DNA of 64,000 bases from Bog-473 sp963807675. Its GTDB lineage: Bacteria; Actinomycetota; Acidimicrobiia; Acidimicrobiales; RAAP-2. Within the stretch, counting starts at the first letter, position 1, and each line of letters starts with the position of its first letter. The stretch spans positions 34,141 to 98,140 of the forward strand of contig CAWECP010000005.1 of NCBI GenBank assembly GCA_963807675.1, given 5' to 3'. The position numbers were made by a program, and so were the translations under genes. A model generated the notes under the pieces. It was not told where the DNA came from. It saw only the letters and a list, made by a program, of their open reading frames with translations, and did not search any database. Of this stretch, positions 45,876 to 55,200 are shown in pieces.

Positions 45876-45911
45876 GGTACTGCCGTACCTAGTCCTTAGG
45901 ACCTTCCTCCC
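45876..45911. promoter_or_regulatory. Tandem DosR-like boxes before the USP-phosphoketolase operon
   Basis: GGTACTGCCGTACC (45876-45889), a perfect GGTAC-N4-GTACC palindrome, and AGGACCTTCCTCCC (45898-45911) lie exactly 22 bp apart and 62 bases before the GTG at 45973. The bases from 45622 to 45875, between the divergent genes, show no gene. Confidence 0.65.
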
Positions 45912-45972
45912 TACGTGCGCCGGACGACGAAGGAGGACACTGGGAGGAGACCAGATCCCCGAGGAGGCGGCC

Positions 45973-46416
45973 GTGAGACTTGATCACCCAACCAACGAGT
46001 CCCTGAACGACGCTCGAATTGTCGTGGGCGTGGACGGCTCGGACTGCGCTAACCGCGCCCTCGAATTCGCCGTTGAGGAGGCCGCCCGATGGGAGGCCCT
46101 GCTCCATGTGGTGAGTGCCTACCAGGAGATGCCCGCAGAAGAGGCTCTCGTCGTGCGAATGGGACTATTCCATGAATCTGCCGAGGCCATTGTTTCGGAT
46201 GCTCTCCGCCGAGCCGAGGAGCTCGAGCCGACCGTCGTCGTCAAGGGCGAGACGGTCTTGGACTTCCCAGGGCCGGCACTCGTTGGTTTGAGCAAGGGAT
46301 CCACTGCGCTCGTGGTCGGCACTCGTGGCCACCGTGAGCTGACCAGCCTCCTCTTGGGTTCCGTCTCCGAGCATGTCGTGCATTGTGCGACCTGCACGAC
46401 GATCGTGGTGCGTTGA
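45973..46416 (+). CDS. Universal stress protein (UspA domain), first gene of the operon
   Basis: 147 residues from a GTG with GAGGAGG five bases upstream. IVVGVDGSDCANRALEFAVE and ALVVGTRGHRELTSLLLGSV (pattern G-x2-G-x9-G-S) are the nucleotide-binding parts. It heads a six-gene plus-strand operon: usp, unknown protein, PPOX protein, CBS protein, phosphoketolase, acetate kinase. The tandem DosR-like boxes upstream suggest hypoxia or NO control. Confidence 0.88.
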   Translation: MRLDHPTNESLNDARIVVGVDGSDCANRALEFAVEEAARWEALLHVVSAYQEMPAEEALVVRMGLFHESAEAIVSDALRRAEELEPTVVVKGETVLDFPGPALVGLSKGSTALVVGTRGHRELTSLLLGSVSEHVVHCATCTTIVVR

Positions 46417-46423
46417 CGGGATC

Positions 46424-47005
46424 ATGTCCTCGCTCAGCGACACCTCACACGAGCTGTGCACAACGCCGCCCGTGCATCTGGCGGTGGTCGGCGGGACAAT
46501 CGACGACGAAAGCCTCAGCGCCGTCGACGATCTCTTGGCGACCTATGCCTGTCAGCAGGAGCAGCTAGCCGCCCGCACGCGGGCCGCCCTCCTGGAACGC
46601 GATCGCTTCGTCCACGCGGCAGCCTGCAGGTTTGAACGGGTCGTGAAGCCTGCGCTCGTAGATGTCGCTGAGCGACTCAATGACCATGGAGGTGGCGGTC
46701 TCGTCGAAGAGCGGCCCGCGGCAGGACGTCACGGCGAGCGATTGACCCTGTGGATGTCACTCGAGGGTCCTGTCGTCGGGCCCCCTCGGCCTGACCGGAA
46801 CCCCTACATTCAGCTCGACGTTGACGTGTCTGGGCGACGCGTCACGGTCTGGGAGGGCGACGTGTGGCACGAGCTGGGTGCGAGCCGGCCCACTGAACCC
46901 CTCAGCCTGGAGGAGCTCACAACTGAGAACATTGTCAAAAGAGCGGTTGGGGTGCTCCGCCGGGCCGTCAATCTAGGCAGCGATACCGAAAGAGGGGCAC
47001 AGTGA
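46424..47005 (+). CDS. Unknown protein of the DosR-like operon
   Basis: 193 residues from the ATG at 46424, 7 bases after the usp gene and overlapping the PPOX start. The N-terminal half is helical (VDDLLATYACQQEQLAARTR, then AALLERDRFVHAAACRFERV). The second half is strand-rich (NPYIQLDVDVSGRRVTVWEG) and ends in a helix SLEELTTENIVKRAVGVLRR. I recognise no family. A coiled coil plus beta domain suggests a small adaptor or sensor. Position between two stress proteins makes it part of the stress response. Confidence 0.7.
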   Translation: MSSLSDTSHELCTTPPVHLAVVGGTIDDESLSAVDDLLATYACQQEQLAARTRAALLERDRFVHAAACRFERVVKPALVDVAERLNDHGGGGLVEERPAAGRHGERLTLWMSLEGPVVGPPRPDRNPYIQLDVDVSGRRVTVWEGDVWHELGASRPTEPLSLEELTTENIVKRAVGVLRRAVNLGSDTERGAQ

Positions 47006-47655
47006 TGCTTGACCGACGTGGTTCGGCTGTGCTCAGCGAGGACGCGTGTCTCCGCCACCTGGCACAGGCAGCGGCAACGACCGGCACCGGACGAATCGCC
47101 ATCAACGGGACTCGGTCACCCTATGTGATACCGGTGAACTTCACGCTCATCGATGACCAGATCGTCATCAGACTCGGAAAGGGATTCGCCGCCTACAGTC
47201 TCGATGGGATCGCGGTGACCTTTGAGGCCGACGTCACCGCAACGCGACACTCGGGCTGGAGCGTCGTCGTCGAAGGAGTCGCCCACCTACTCACCTATGA
47301 CGAAGTCGGGCGGCTCGGTAGCAACCTCCCAACGCCCATCGTGACCGTACCGGGCGTGCGCGTGTTCGAGATCTCCCCGTTCAAAGTGACGGGGCGGGCG
47401 GTCGAACCCGATCTTCGGGGTGAGCGGAGCGATCTGATCGCTGCGTCGCCCGAACAAGCGGATGAGCGCCCGAAGGACTTGCACCTGGCGTCCGACGCCG
47501 CCCAGGAGCTCGCCTCTGTCTTGCGTTCGGTGCTCGGGGACCTCAGCTCGGAGATCGCCGACACGGACAACGCGATCTTTCGGAGGACACTGATCGAGCG
47601 CCGCCGCCTGCTCGAGGGTATTGCCGCGCAGTTGACGATTGCCGACGACGCGTAA
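47002..47655 (+). CDS. Pyridoxamine 5'-phosphate oxidase-like flavin protein
   Basis: About 217 residues. GRIAINGTRSPYVIPVNFTL, VTFEADVTATRHSGWSVVVE and VRVFEISPFKVTGRAVEP are the split-barrel FMN/F420-binding signatures of the PPOX group. C-terminal helical extension of ~70 residues (SDLIAASPEQADERP...) with DTDNAIFRRTLIERRRLLEG. In M. tuberculosis Rv3129, a similar protein, belongs to the DosR regulon (recall). Start GTG 47002 or ATG 47005. Confidence 0.8.
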   Translation: MMLDRRGSAVLSEDACLRHLAQAAATTGTGRIAINGTRSPYVIPVNFTLIDDQIVIRLGKGFAAYSLDGIAVTFEADVTATRHSGWSVVVEGVAHLLTYDEVGRLGSNLPTPIVTVPGVRVFEISPFKVTGRAVEPDLRGERSDLIAASPEQADERPKDLHLASDAAQELASVLRSVLGDLSSEIADTDNAIFRRTLIERRRLLEGIAAQLTIADDA

Positions 47656-47702
47656 GACAACGGAACGTTCGGCCAGAAAGCGTTCGATCAGGAGGTGTGG
47701 TC

Positions 47703-48125
47703 ATGTTGGTAAGGGAGTGCCTACAGAAGGCACCGGTAACGGTTCCTCCTCAGTGCACGCTGAAAGAAGCGGCAGGACTTATGCGCGACCATCGGGTCGG
47801 CGCGCTTCTCGTGGTGAACGGGGACGAGCTGGTCGGCATCGTGACCGACCGAGACCTAGCGGTGCACGGAACCGCTCAAGGGCTCGCACCAGATGAGCCC
47901 GTCGGGGGCGTCATGACACGTACACCGATCACCATTCAGGGATCCGAGGACCTCTTGGCGGCGTTCGCTGTTCTGCGCCGAGCCGGGGTGCGCCGGCTTC
48001 CAGTTCTCGAGGACGCTGACGTGGCCGGGATCATCACCGTCGACGACCTGCTCGTGTGGCTGGTTGGGGAGTTCGCGGCCGTGGCCACCCCGGTCGCCGA
48101 TCTCGTCCGCCCAGGTCCCCGATGA
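47703..48125 (+). CDS. Two-CBS-domain protein, HRP1-like
   Basis: 140 residues from the ATG at 47703 with AGGAGG seven bases before. Two CBS units: VTVPPQCTLKEAAGLMRDHR then GDELVGIVTDRDLAVHGTAQ, and ITIQGSEDLLAAFAVLRRAG then DADVAGIITVDDLLVWLV. Size and order match mycobacterial HRP1 (Rv2626c), one of the strongest DosR-induced proteins. It may bind nucleotides and be secreted or regulatory. Its TGA overlaps the phosphoketolase start. Confidence 0.85.
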   Translation: MLVRECLQKAPVTVPPQCTLKEAAGLMRDHRVGALLVVNGDELVGIVTDRDLAVHGTAQGLAPDEPVGGVMTRTPITIQGSEDLLAAFAVLRRAGVRRLPVLEDADVAGIITVDDLLVWLVGEFAAVATPVADLVRPGPR

Positions 48126-50536
48126 CGGCCCGCGATTCGGTTGTCGGAGAGCCATCGATGCTCCGACGTAGAGACGACGGTGTGTTGCGATCCTGGGATC
48201 TTGGGGCCATCGACGCCTATTGGCGGGCCGCCAACTACTGCTCGGTCGGTCAGATCTATCTCCTCGACAACCCGCTGTTGAGAGAGCCGCTGCGGGCCGA
48301 GCACACCAAGCCACGTCTGATGGGTCACTTCGGCACGACGCCCGGGCTGAACCTGGTCTACGCCCACCTCAACCGCGTCATCGTGGCCCGGGACTTCGAC
48401 ATGATCTACGTCACCGGGCCCGGACATGGTGGACCAGGAATCGTCGCCAACACATACCTCGAAGGCACCTACAGCGAGTTCTATCCCCACATCACCGAGG
48501 ACGAAGACGGCCTTCGACGGCTGTTCCGGCAGTTCTCATTTCCGGGCGGGATTCCCAGCCATGTCTCCCCCGGCACCCCGGGCTCGATACACGAGGGAGG
48601 AGAACTGGGCTACTCGCTCGTGCACTCCTATGGAGCGGCCCTGGACAATCCGGACCTCATCGTGACCTGCGTCATCGGGGACGGGGAGGCCGAAACGGCG
48701 CCGCTGGCCACGTCCTGGCACTCCAACAAATTCCTCGATCCCGTCGGCGACGGTGCCGTCCTGCCCATTCTCCATCTCAACGGGTACAAGATCGCTAACC
48801 CGACCGTGCTGGCTCGGATCGGCGACGACGAGTTGCGGTGGCTGCTCGAGGGATACGGCCACAGCCCGATGTTCGTCTCCGGTGACGACCCCTTCGATGT
48901 GCACGAGCAGCTGGCTGCCGCGCTTGATCGAGCCTTCGACGAGATCGCGGACATCCAGACGGCTGCCCGCCGACGCACCACGAGCGATCGTCCTGCGTGG
49001 CCCATGATCGTGCTCCGCACACCGAAGGGCTGGACCTGTCCCAAGACCGTGGACGGCTTAGCGGTCGAGGGCACGTTCCGTGCCCACCAGGTGCCGGTCG
49101 GTGATGTCAGTACGAATCCCGAACACCTCGCCATCCTCGAGGCCTGGCTGCGCAGCTACCGGCCCGAGGAGCTCTTCGACGAGGCTGGGCGCCTACGACC
49201 CGAGCTGGCTGCGCTCGCACCGTCTGGCGCCCGCCGAATGAGTGCGAACCCTCACGCCAACGGCGGGCTCCTCCTCAAGGACCTCACGATGCCGGACTTC
49301 ACCGACCATGCGGTGCCGGTCGATCGACCGGGCACAGCCTGGGTGGAACCCACGAGGGTGCTCGGAGGACTGCTCCGAGATGTCATCCAGGCGAACCCCA
49401 CCACGTTCCGCCTGGTCGGACCGGACGAAACCGTTTCGAACCGGCTGGGAGCGGTGTTCGAAGCCACCGAGCGCGCCTGGCAGGCAGAGATTCACCCCAA
49501 CGACGAGCACCTGGCCCGACAGGGCCGGGTCATGGAGGTCCTGAGCGAACACCTGTGTGAGGGGTGGCTCGAGGGCTACCTGCTCACCGGCCGCCACGGC
49601 CTCTTCAACTGCTACGAGGCGTTCGTCCCGATCGTGGACTCCATGCTGAACCAGCACGCCAAGTGGCTCAAGACATGCCAGGGCATCCCCTGGAGGCGCC
49701 CGATCGCGTCGCTGAACTACCTCCTCACAAGCCACGTCTGGCGTCAAGACCACAACGGGTTTTCGCATCAAGACACCGGGTTCATCGACCACCTGGTGAA
49801 CAAGAACTCGGATCGGGTGCGCATCTACCTGCCCCCCGACGTCAACACTCTGCTTTCGGTCGCCAACCACTGCTTCAGGAGCCGGGATTACATCAACCTC
49901 ATCGTCGTCGGCAAGCAGCCGGCCCTGACGTACCTCTCGATGCAGGACGCGGTGGCCCACTGCACCCGGGGTCTCGGCATCTTCGAGTGGGCGAGTAACG
50001 ACGAGGGGGTGGTCCCCGACGTCGTCCTGGCGTGCGCCGGGGACGTTCCCACCCTCGAGACCGTGGCGGCGGCCCAGCTGCTCCGGCGGCACCTCCCGTC
50101 ACTGCGGGTGAGGGTCGTGAACGTGGTCGACCTCATGCGTCTGTGCGACCAGAGCCAGCACCCGCACGGCCTTTCCGACGGTGAGTTCGACGAGCTCTTT
50201 ACGACCGACCGGCCCGTCATCTTCGCCTACCACGGCTATCCCTGGTTGATCCACCGCCTGACCTACCGCCGCACCAACCACGCCAATCTGCACGTGCGCG
50301 GTTACCGGGAGGAGGGGACCACCACGACCCCCTTCGACATGACCATGCTCAACGACCTCGACCGCTTTCACTTGGTCATGGACGTCATTGACCGTGTTCC
50401 CGGGCTCGGAGAGCGGGCGGCTGGCCTGCGTCAGGAAATGCAGGACGCACGACTCAGAGCCCGTGCCTACACCCGCCAGCACGGGGAAGACCCACCCGAG
50501 ATCACCGACTGGGTGTGGAGCGATGACGCGTCATGA
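48122..50536 (+). CDS. xfp: Phosphoketolase
   Basis: 804 residues, TPP-dependent. The signatures IYVTGPGHGGPGIVANTYLE, SFPGGIPSHVSPGTPGSIHE and VIGDGEAETAPLATSWHSNK are those of XFP phosphoketolases, which split xylulose 5-phosphate or fructose 6-phosphate to acetyl-phosphate and an aldose phosphate. The ATG at 48122 overlaps the CBS stop (ATGA); a longer reading from 48056 is not conserved. Its stop overlaps acetate kinase, so acetyl-phosphate would go directly to ATP and acetate. Confidence 0.95.
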   Translation: MTARDSVVGEPSMLRRRDDGVLRSWDLGAIDAYWRAANYCSVGQIYLLDNPLLREPLRAEHTKPRLMGHFGTTPGLNLVYAHLNRVIVARDFDMIYVTGPGHGGPGIVANTYLEGTYSEFYPHITEDEDGLRRLFRQFSFPGGIPSHVSPGTPGSIHEGGELGYSLVHSYGAALDNPDLIVTCVIGDGEAETAPLATSWHSNKFLDPVGDGAVLPILHLNGYKIANPTVLARIGDDELRWLLEGYGHSPMFVSGDDPFDVHEQLAAALDRAFDEIADIQTAARRRTTSDRPAWPMIVLRTPKGWTCPKTVDGLAVEGTFRAHQVPVGDVSTNPEHLAILEAWLRSYRPEELFDEAGRLRPELAALAPSGARRMSANPHANGGLLLKDLTMPDFTDHAVPVDRPGTAWVEPTRVLGGLLRDVIQANPTTFRLVGPDETVSNRLGAVFEATERAWQAEIHPNDEHLARQGRVMEVLSEHLCEGWLEGYLLTGRHGLFNCYEAFVPIVDSMLNQHAKWLKTCQGIPWRRPIASLNYLLTSHVWRQDHNGFSHQDTGFIDHLVNKNSDRVRIYLPPDVNTLLSVANHCFRSRDYINLIVVGKQPALTYLSMQDAVAHCTRGLGIFEWASNDEGVVPDVVLACAGDVPTLETVAAAQLLRRHLPSLRVRVVNVVDLMRLCDQSQHPHGLSDGEFDELFTTDRPVIFAYHGYPWLIHRLTYRRTNHANLHVRGYREEGTTTTPFDMTMLNDLDRFHLVMDVIDRVPGLGERAAGLRQEMQDARLRARAYTRQHGEDPPEITDWVWSDDAS

Positions 50537-51628
50537 ACCTGCTGGTTGTCAACGTGGGCTCCTCCAGTCTCAAGCTGGGGGTCCTCAGTTCCGACGACGA
50601 CCTGTTGCAATCCGAGAGCCTCCCCTCTGACCGCGGGACTTTCGATGCGACCGCGCTGCGGCGCTTCATTGGGGAATGTCCCGACCCCATCGAGGCGGTC
50701 GGACACCGCATCGTGCACGGAGGGACCTACTTCACCGGTCCAACGCTGCTCGACCCGGCCACCATGGAGACCCTCGGCAAGCTCGTTCCGCTGGCGCCCC
50801 TGCACCAGACGTCCTGTCTGCGGGCTGTCGAAATGGTCCGCGCCGCCTTGAGCGATGCGCCGGCGGTGGGGTCCTTCGACACGGCCTTTCACGCCGGCCT
50901 CCCCGCTGCGGCGGCCACGTACGCCGTCCCACGGGAATGGCGGGATCGCTGGGGCGTGCGTCGCTTTGGCTTCCACGGCCTGAGCCATGCCTATGCCTGG
51001 CGACGCACGATCGAGCTCATGGGGCATTCGGGCGCGGGTGTCCGGGTGGTCACCTGCCACCTGGGTGCAGGAGCATCCCTGGCCGCCGTGGTCGAGGGCC
51101 GCTCGGTAGACACGACTATGGGCTTCACCCCCCTAGAAGGGCTGGTCATGGCCACCCGATCGGGCACGATAGACCCGGGCCTGATCATCTGGCTCGCGCA
51201 GGAACGCGGCATCACAGTCTCCGACATTGCCCGGGCGCTCGAACACGAATCAGGGCTGTACGCGCTCGCCGGCTCGTCCGACATGGCGAAAATCGAGGAG
51301 CTCGTCGTCAAGGGTCACGAATCGGCCGGATTGGCCTTCGATGTCTACGTGCACAGGCTGCGAGCAGCTATCGCGGCAATGGCCAGCGCCATGGGCGGTC
51401 TCGACGCCGTGACCTTCACGGGAGGGGTCGGGGAGAACGCCGCACTCGTGCGGGCTGACGCGCTCGTCGAGGCTGGGGTTTCTCGGCCTCTCGCTCGACC
51501 ATGAGGCGAATGGTTCGAAGCCGCTGGATGCGGAGATCACGGGTCCGCGTTCGCGGGTCAGGATCTTTGTCATACGGGCCAGAGAGGATCTCCAGATCGC
51601 ATCGGAGGTTCGCTCGCTCTTCGAGTAA
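50533..51628 (+). CDS. ackA: Acetate kinase, frameshifted near the 3' end
   Basis: The ATG at 50533 overlaps the phosphoketolase stop. LLVVNVGSSSLKLGVLSS, VGHRIVHGGTYFTGPTL, GFHGLSHAYAWRRTIELMG, HLGAGASLAAVVEGRSVDTT and FTGGVGENAALVRADAL are acetate kinase motifs. The frame is lost at a run of four Gs (51475-51478). With one G removed it reads AGFLGLSLDHEANGSKPLDA, then RSRVRIFVIRAREDLQIASE, and stops at 51628, giving ~364 residues, slightly short of the usual ~400. Homopolymer context favours sequence error. Confidence 0.85.
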
Positions 51629-51670
51629 GACTCGCGACTGTGTCGACTCACTATGTCACTCTCCTCGGCC

Positions 51671-52711
51671 CTACCTGGTGATCACGACCTTCAATGCTCC
51701 GGTCTCCGACGCACGTCCGAAGGCGTCGTAGGCAGCCACCATCTGGTCCAACTCGAAGTGGTGGGTGACGAACTGACTCCCGTCGAGCTGTCCTGACGTC
51801 ATGAGCCTGAGCAACGTGGGCGTCGAGCAGGTGTCGACCAATCCCGTGGTCATGGTGACATCGCGGATCCACAGCGATTCGAGATGCAGCGTCGCCGGCT
51901 TTCCGTGCACACCGATGTTGGCGACGCGTCCTCCGGGCCGGACAAGATTCGTGCACAACTCGAAGCTCTCCGGCACGCCTACAGCCTCGATGGCCACATC
52001 GGCGCCGAGTCCGTCCGTCAGCTCCTTGACGACGGACACCGCGTCATCGCGCCCATTGTTGACGGTCACGTCGGCCCCGAAGCGCTTGGCGGCGTCCAAC
52101 CGGGTGTCAGCGAGGTCGATCGCCACGATGTGGCTCGGCGAGAACAGCTGCGCGCCGATGATGGCGGAGAGCCCGATTGGGCCCGCGCCCACGACGGCAA
52201 CGGTGTCACCCGGCTGGACTCGGCCGTTCAGCACACCGACCTCGTAGGAAGTAGGGAGGATGTCAGCCAGCATCAAGATGTCCTCGTCGGACACCCCGGC
52301 GGGCACCACATAGGTCGACGTGTCGGCGAAGGGCACCCGCACCAGCTCGGCCTGGGTCCCGTCGATGAGGTGACCCAGAATCCATCCGCCGCCGCCCAAG
52401 CACTGCCCGTAATGACCCTCCCGGCAGAAACGGCAGAACCCGCAGGCTGAGATGCACGAGACCAGCACCCGCTGTCCGACTTGGCGCGTCTTCACGCCCG
52501 AGCCCACCTCGACGATGGTGCCCACCGCTTCGTGTCCGAGGACTCGGCCCGGTGTCGTCTCGGGAACGTCCCCCTTCAGGATGTGCAGGTCTGTTCCACA
52601 GATGGTCGTGGCGTCCACCCGCACGATGGCATCACCGTCTTGCTCGATGTTGGGATCCGCGATCTCACTCCAGCTCTTGCGGCCAGGTCCTTCGTACACC
52701 AGTGCCTTCAT
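51671..52711 (-). CDS. Zinc-dependent alcohol dehydrogenase (MDR family)
   Basis: 346 residues. Catalytic zinc ligands are Cys38 (TTICGTDLHILKGD) and His60-Glu61 (GRVLGHEAVGTIVEVG). The structural zinc is held by the four cysteines of CISACGFCRFCREGHYGQC (about 90-104). The NAD loop is VAVVGAGPIGLSAII. It resembles secondary-alcohol dehydrogenases or threonine/glutathione-type relatives. In the stress locus it could reduce acetaldehyde or another carbonyl to reoxidise NADH. DosR-like boxes at 52791-52827 lie ~80-115 bases before the start. Confidence 0.9.
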   Translation of the reverse strand: MKALVYEGPGRKSWSEIADPNIEQDGDAIVRVDATTICGTDLHILKGDVPETTPGRVLGHEAVGTIVEVGSGVKTRQVGQRVLVSCISACGFCRFCREGHYGQCLGGGGWILGHLIDGTQAELVRVPFADTSTYVVPAGVSDEDILMLADILPTSYEVGVLNGRVQPGDTVAVVGAGPIGLSAIIGAQLFSPSHIVAIDLADTRLDAAKRFGADVTVNNGRDDAVSVVKELTDGLGADVAIEAVGVPESFELCTNLVRPGGRVANIGVHGKPATLHLESLWIRDVTMTTGLVDTCSTPTLLRLMTSGQLDGSQFVTHHFELDQMVAAYDAFGRASETGALKVVITR

Positions 52712-52790
52712 CGTCCTACCTCCGCTCCGTGTTCAGTCTTGCTTTGAGCTTGACCTCACCATTGTCAGCGTCCGCACGACGGTCCGGATA

Positions 52791-52827
52791 GGCCAAAAGG
52801 TCCCGAGGGGCCCGGGAGAAGAGTCCC
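52791..52827. promoter_or_regulatory. DosR-like boxes before the alcohol dehydrogenase gene
   Basis: GGGAGAAGAGTCCC (52814-52827) is a perfect GGGA-N6-TCCC. GGCCAAAAGGTCCC (52791-52804) keeps the right half, 23 bp away. They lie between the end of the GNAT gene and the start of the alcohol dehydrogenase gene, both minus strand, so they serve the latter. Confidence 0.6.
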
Positions 52828-52829
52828 GA

Positions 52830-53459
52830 CTAGGCGCCACAGCCTGGCGCCCTCGTAGGCGTGATCTGCCAGCCATTTCGGCGGTGTGCGAGAGATGCCT
52901 GATAGGACGATGTAGGCGTGATGGGAAAACGCAACGAGACGGTGCCGTACTCGTAGTGCCGCGTAATCGGAAAGCCCGAATGGGAGAACACTTCGAGCAT
53001 CGTGAGGTTCTCCTGAAGGGTGTCAGCTACGAAGGTGGTGACGCCGTGGTCACGAGCCGCACTCGACAACTCGTCCAGCAGAAGAGACCCGATGCCATGA
53101 TGTTGACACTCGTCGGCCACGACGAAGGCAACCTCAGCCTCGGCCGTTTCCGGGCGCCGATCGTAGCGGCCGACGGCAATGAGCCGGGCCTCGTGCTCGG
53201 CCACCAGAGCGAGGCGATCCCGGTAGTCCACGTGCGTGAACCGCTCTACCTCTTTCGGGGAGAGGTGCCGATGGAGTGAGAAGAACCTGAAATAGCACGA
53301 GCGGTCGGACAGATGCTCGTGGAACTGGACCAGTGCGTCGACGTCGTCCGGGCGAATGGGACGCACCCGGAAACTGAACTGCTCGATGGAGACCGCGTCG
53401 AACTCCAGCTCAGAGGGATAGCCGGCGGGAAGTTCTTGGCTCATCGTTTGTTGCACCAT
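52830..53459 (-). CDS. GNAT-family N-acetyltransferase
   Basis: 209 residues (starts at 53459 or 53444). FSFRVRPIRPDDVDALVQFH begins the domain; VAFVVADECQHHGIGSLLLD carries the acetyl-CoA loop Q-x-x-G-I-G, and ENLTMLEVFSHSGFPITRHY follows. Similar proteins occur as the acetyltransferase part of acetyl-CoA synthetase-like (Pat/AcsP) regulators in actinobacteria; here it stands alone. It follows the XRE-PPOX gene by 47 bases and probably shares the promoter with DosR-like boxes at 54233. Confidence 0.85.
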   Translation of the reverse strand: MVQQTMSQELPAGYPSELEFDAVSIEQFSFRVRPIRPDDVDALVQFHEHLSDRSCYFRFFSLHRHLSPKEVERFTHVDYRDRLALVAEHEARLIAVGRYDRRPETAEAEVAFVVADECQHHGIGSLLLDELSSAARDHGVTTFVADTLQENLTMLEVFSHSGFPITRHYEYGTVSLRFPITPTSSYQASLAHRRNGWQITPTRAPGCGA

Positions 53460-53506
53460 TGCGCGTGAACCCTTGTCGTGATCGACGATCGGACGGGGAC
53501 CGGTGC

Positions 53507-54196
53507 CTACCGGATCCGTTCGTGCGTCGTGTCGCCTGTCCCGTCATGGATGATGACTCGCCCTGTGACCTCGTCGGCTGTGATCGCCACAACGGCCCCC
53601 CTAGATCCGCCCGCCCACGGGGCGATCCCGTGCGCGGCGTGCTCGACGAGTTGGTCCGGATGGTCCACCATGCGAGCGGATCCGGTCACGATCACGCTCC
53701 AGCCCTCACTGAACACGTCGTCAATACGATCGATCTCAAAGCCGACGGTGCCCTGGGACTCGAGTTCCGCCGCGTTCTTCACCGTCGTGTTGAACAGCAC
53801 TTCGCCGTTCGAGAACCGAAAATTCACGGGAAGCGCCACGGGGCCACGGGTGGCGCAAAAGATGACCCTTCCCACGCCCCCGGTCTCAAGGTGCTTCCGA
53901 CACTGCGCCGGCGTAAGCGGCTCGAGAACGGCCCCAGGCAGCGCGCCGGCATTGCCCGATGGGCGGTTCCTATCACCGCCAAGAAGGCTGGCTGGAGACG
54001 TCTGCAGGGCGCGAGCGATCCTGGTGAGCGTCCCGCTGCTCAGCTGGCTGTCGGAGTGCTGCTCGAAGTACTCGAGAAACCCTGCGTCCAGGCCTGCCCG
54101 TCGCGCCAGTTCCTCCGCTGTCAGCCGAAGCTCGTGGCGACGCTGGGTGATCCTTCGAGCGAGGTCTCCGGATTCAATTCCCGTGGCGGTGTCCAT
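53507..54196 (-). CDS. XRE helix-turn-helix fused to PPOX-like flavin domain
   Basis: 229 residues. Residues ~10-75 form an XRE-type DNA-binding domain (LARRITQRRHELRLTAEELA, RRAGLDAGFLEYFEQ). Residues ~90-225 are a pyridoxamine 5'-phosphate oxidase-like split barrel (GRVIFCATRGPVALPVNFRF, SVIVTGSARMVDHPDQL). The fusion suggests a flavin- or redox-responsive regulator. It is divergent from the WS/DGAT gene with a DosR-like box pair 37-72 bases before its start. Confidence 0.8.
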   Translation of the reverse strand: MDTATGIESGDLARRITQRRHELRLTAEELARRAGLDAGFLEYFEQHSDSQLSSGTLTRIARALQTSPASLLGGDRNRPSGNAGALPGAVLEPLTPAQCRKHLETGGVGRVIFCATRGPVALPVNFRFSNGEVLFNTTVKNAAELESQGTVGFEIDRIDDVFSEGWSVIVTGSARMVDHPDQLVEHAAHGIAPWAGGSRGAVVAITADEVTGRVIIHDGTGDTTHERIR

Positions 54197-54232
54197 GTTG
54201 CGAGTGTGCTCTTCGGATGGCGGCTACAGCTA

Positions 54233-54268
54233 GGGAGGAATGTCCCACCGGCCAGGGAGCTAAGTCGG
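54233..54268. promoter_or_regulatory. Tandem DosR-like boxes in the XRE-PPOX / WS-DGAT divergent promoter
   Basis: GGGAGGAATGTCCC (54233-54246), preceded by CTA, is a perfect match. GGGAGCTAAGTCGG (54255-54268) keeps the left half and lies exactly 22 bp further. The pair could control both divergent genes. Confidence 0.65.
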
Positions 54269-55111
54269 TAGCGACCTCAAGGGTGAATGTCGCAAGACTG
54301 CTCATGGTCCGTGACGTGGGGACACAGCGCCCACCTCAGACTCGACTCCGTCGCAGCGACATCTCGCCATGAGAGCCGCCCCAGGACTGTCGCCGCTCGA
54401 TGCCATGTTCCTTCAGGTCGAGTCCGATCGCACCCCATGCACATGGTGTCGATCGCGTTCTTCGAGGCAGGGCCACTGCTCGCCGATCGAGGACCGCGTA
54501 TGGTGCGACGATCCCGCCTTCGACATCGCCAACCACGTCATTCGGCGGCGGTTGTGCGCACCGGGCACTGACACAGAACTCCTCGACCTCTGCGCCGAGG
54601 TGGTCTCCACCCCGCTCACCCGGGGCCGGCCCTTGTGGGAGCTCACCTTCGTAGACGGGCTCGAGAGCGGCCAGATCGCCTTGATCGAGAAGCTGCACCA
54701 TTCGATGGCGGACGGGATAGCCGCCGCCGAGCTTGCCATGGTGCTGCTCGATCTCTCCCCTGAGTGCCTGTCCCTCCCGGCGGCTGGCCCCTGGCAACCC
54801 CAGGCTCCGGTGCCGTTCGTAGTCGACGCCGCGCGGGACCTCTGGCGCCTGGGCGAGATCGGCGTGCGGTTCGGAACGTGGGCGGGTTGGACCGCACTGC
54901 ACCCGCTGCGTCGCGCCGGGACGTGGACGACGAAACTGGACGCGGCGGCAGGCATGCTCCGCGCCGGACCTCTGGCTCCACCATCGCCTCTGAACTATCA
55001 GATTGGTCCAGGCCGCCGGATTCGCTTCATTCGATTGCCGCTCGAGGAGGTGCGCGCCGTCGCCCACGCCCGAGGCGGCACCGTCAATGACGTCGTTCTG
55101 ACCCTCGTGAC

Positions 55112-55133
55112 CTAGCGGCACCTTCCTGGCTAT
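55112..55133 (+). repeat. Left terminal inverted repeat of the IS
   Basis: 22 bp beginning CTAGCGGCACCTTCC and ending TGGCTAT; exactly complementary to 57007-57028. Confidence 0.92.
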
Positions 55134-55200
55134 TTCGCGAGATGACCATGTTTTCCCTGATCGGCAGCGGTGTCCTTGCTGACCGGCTGTATTACCTAAC

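Noticed and set aside
53496..53509. GGGACCGGTGCCTA upstream of the GNAT gene as a DosR-like box
   Set aside because: Only the left half matches and it lies partly within the end of the XRE-PPOX gene.
55112..55133. The IS end CACCTTCCTGGCTA as a DosR-like box
   Set aside because: It resembles the box by chance, but lacks the GGGA-N6-TCCC symmetry and recurs only as the IS terminal repeat.
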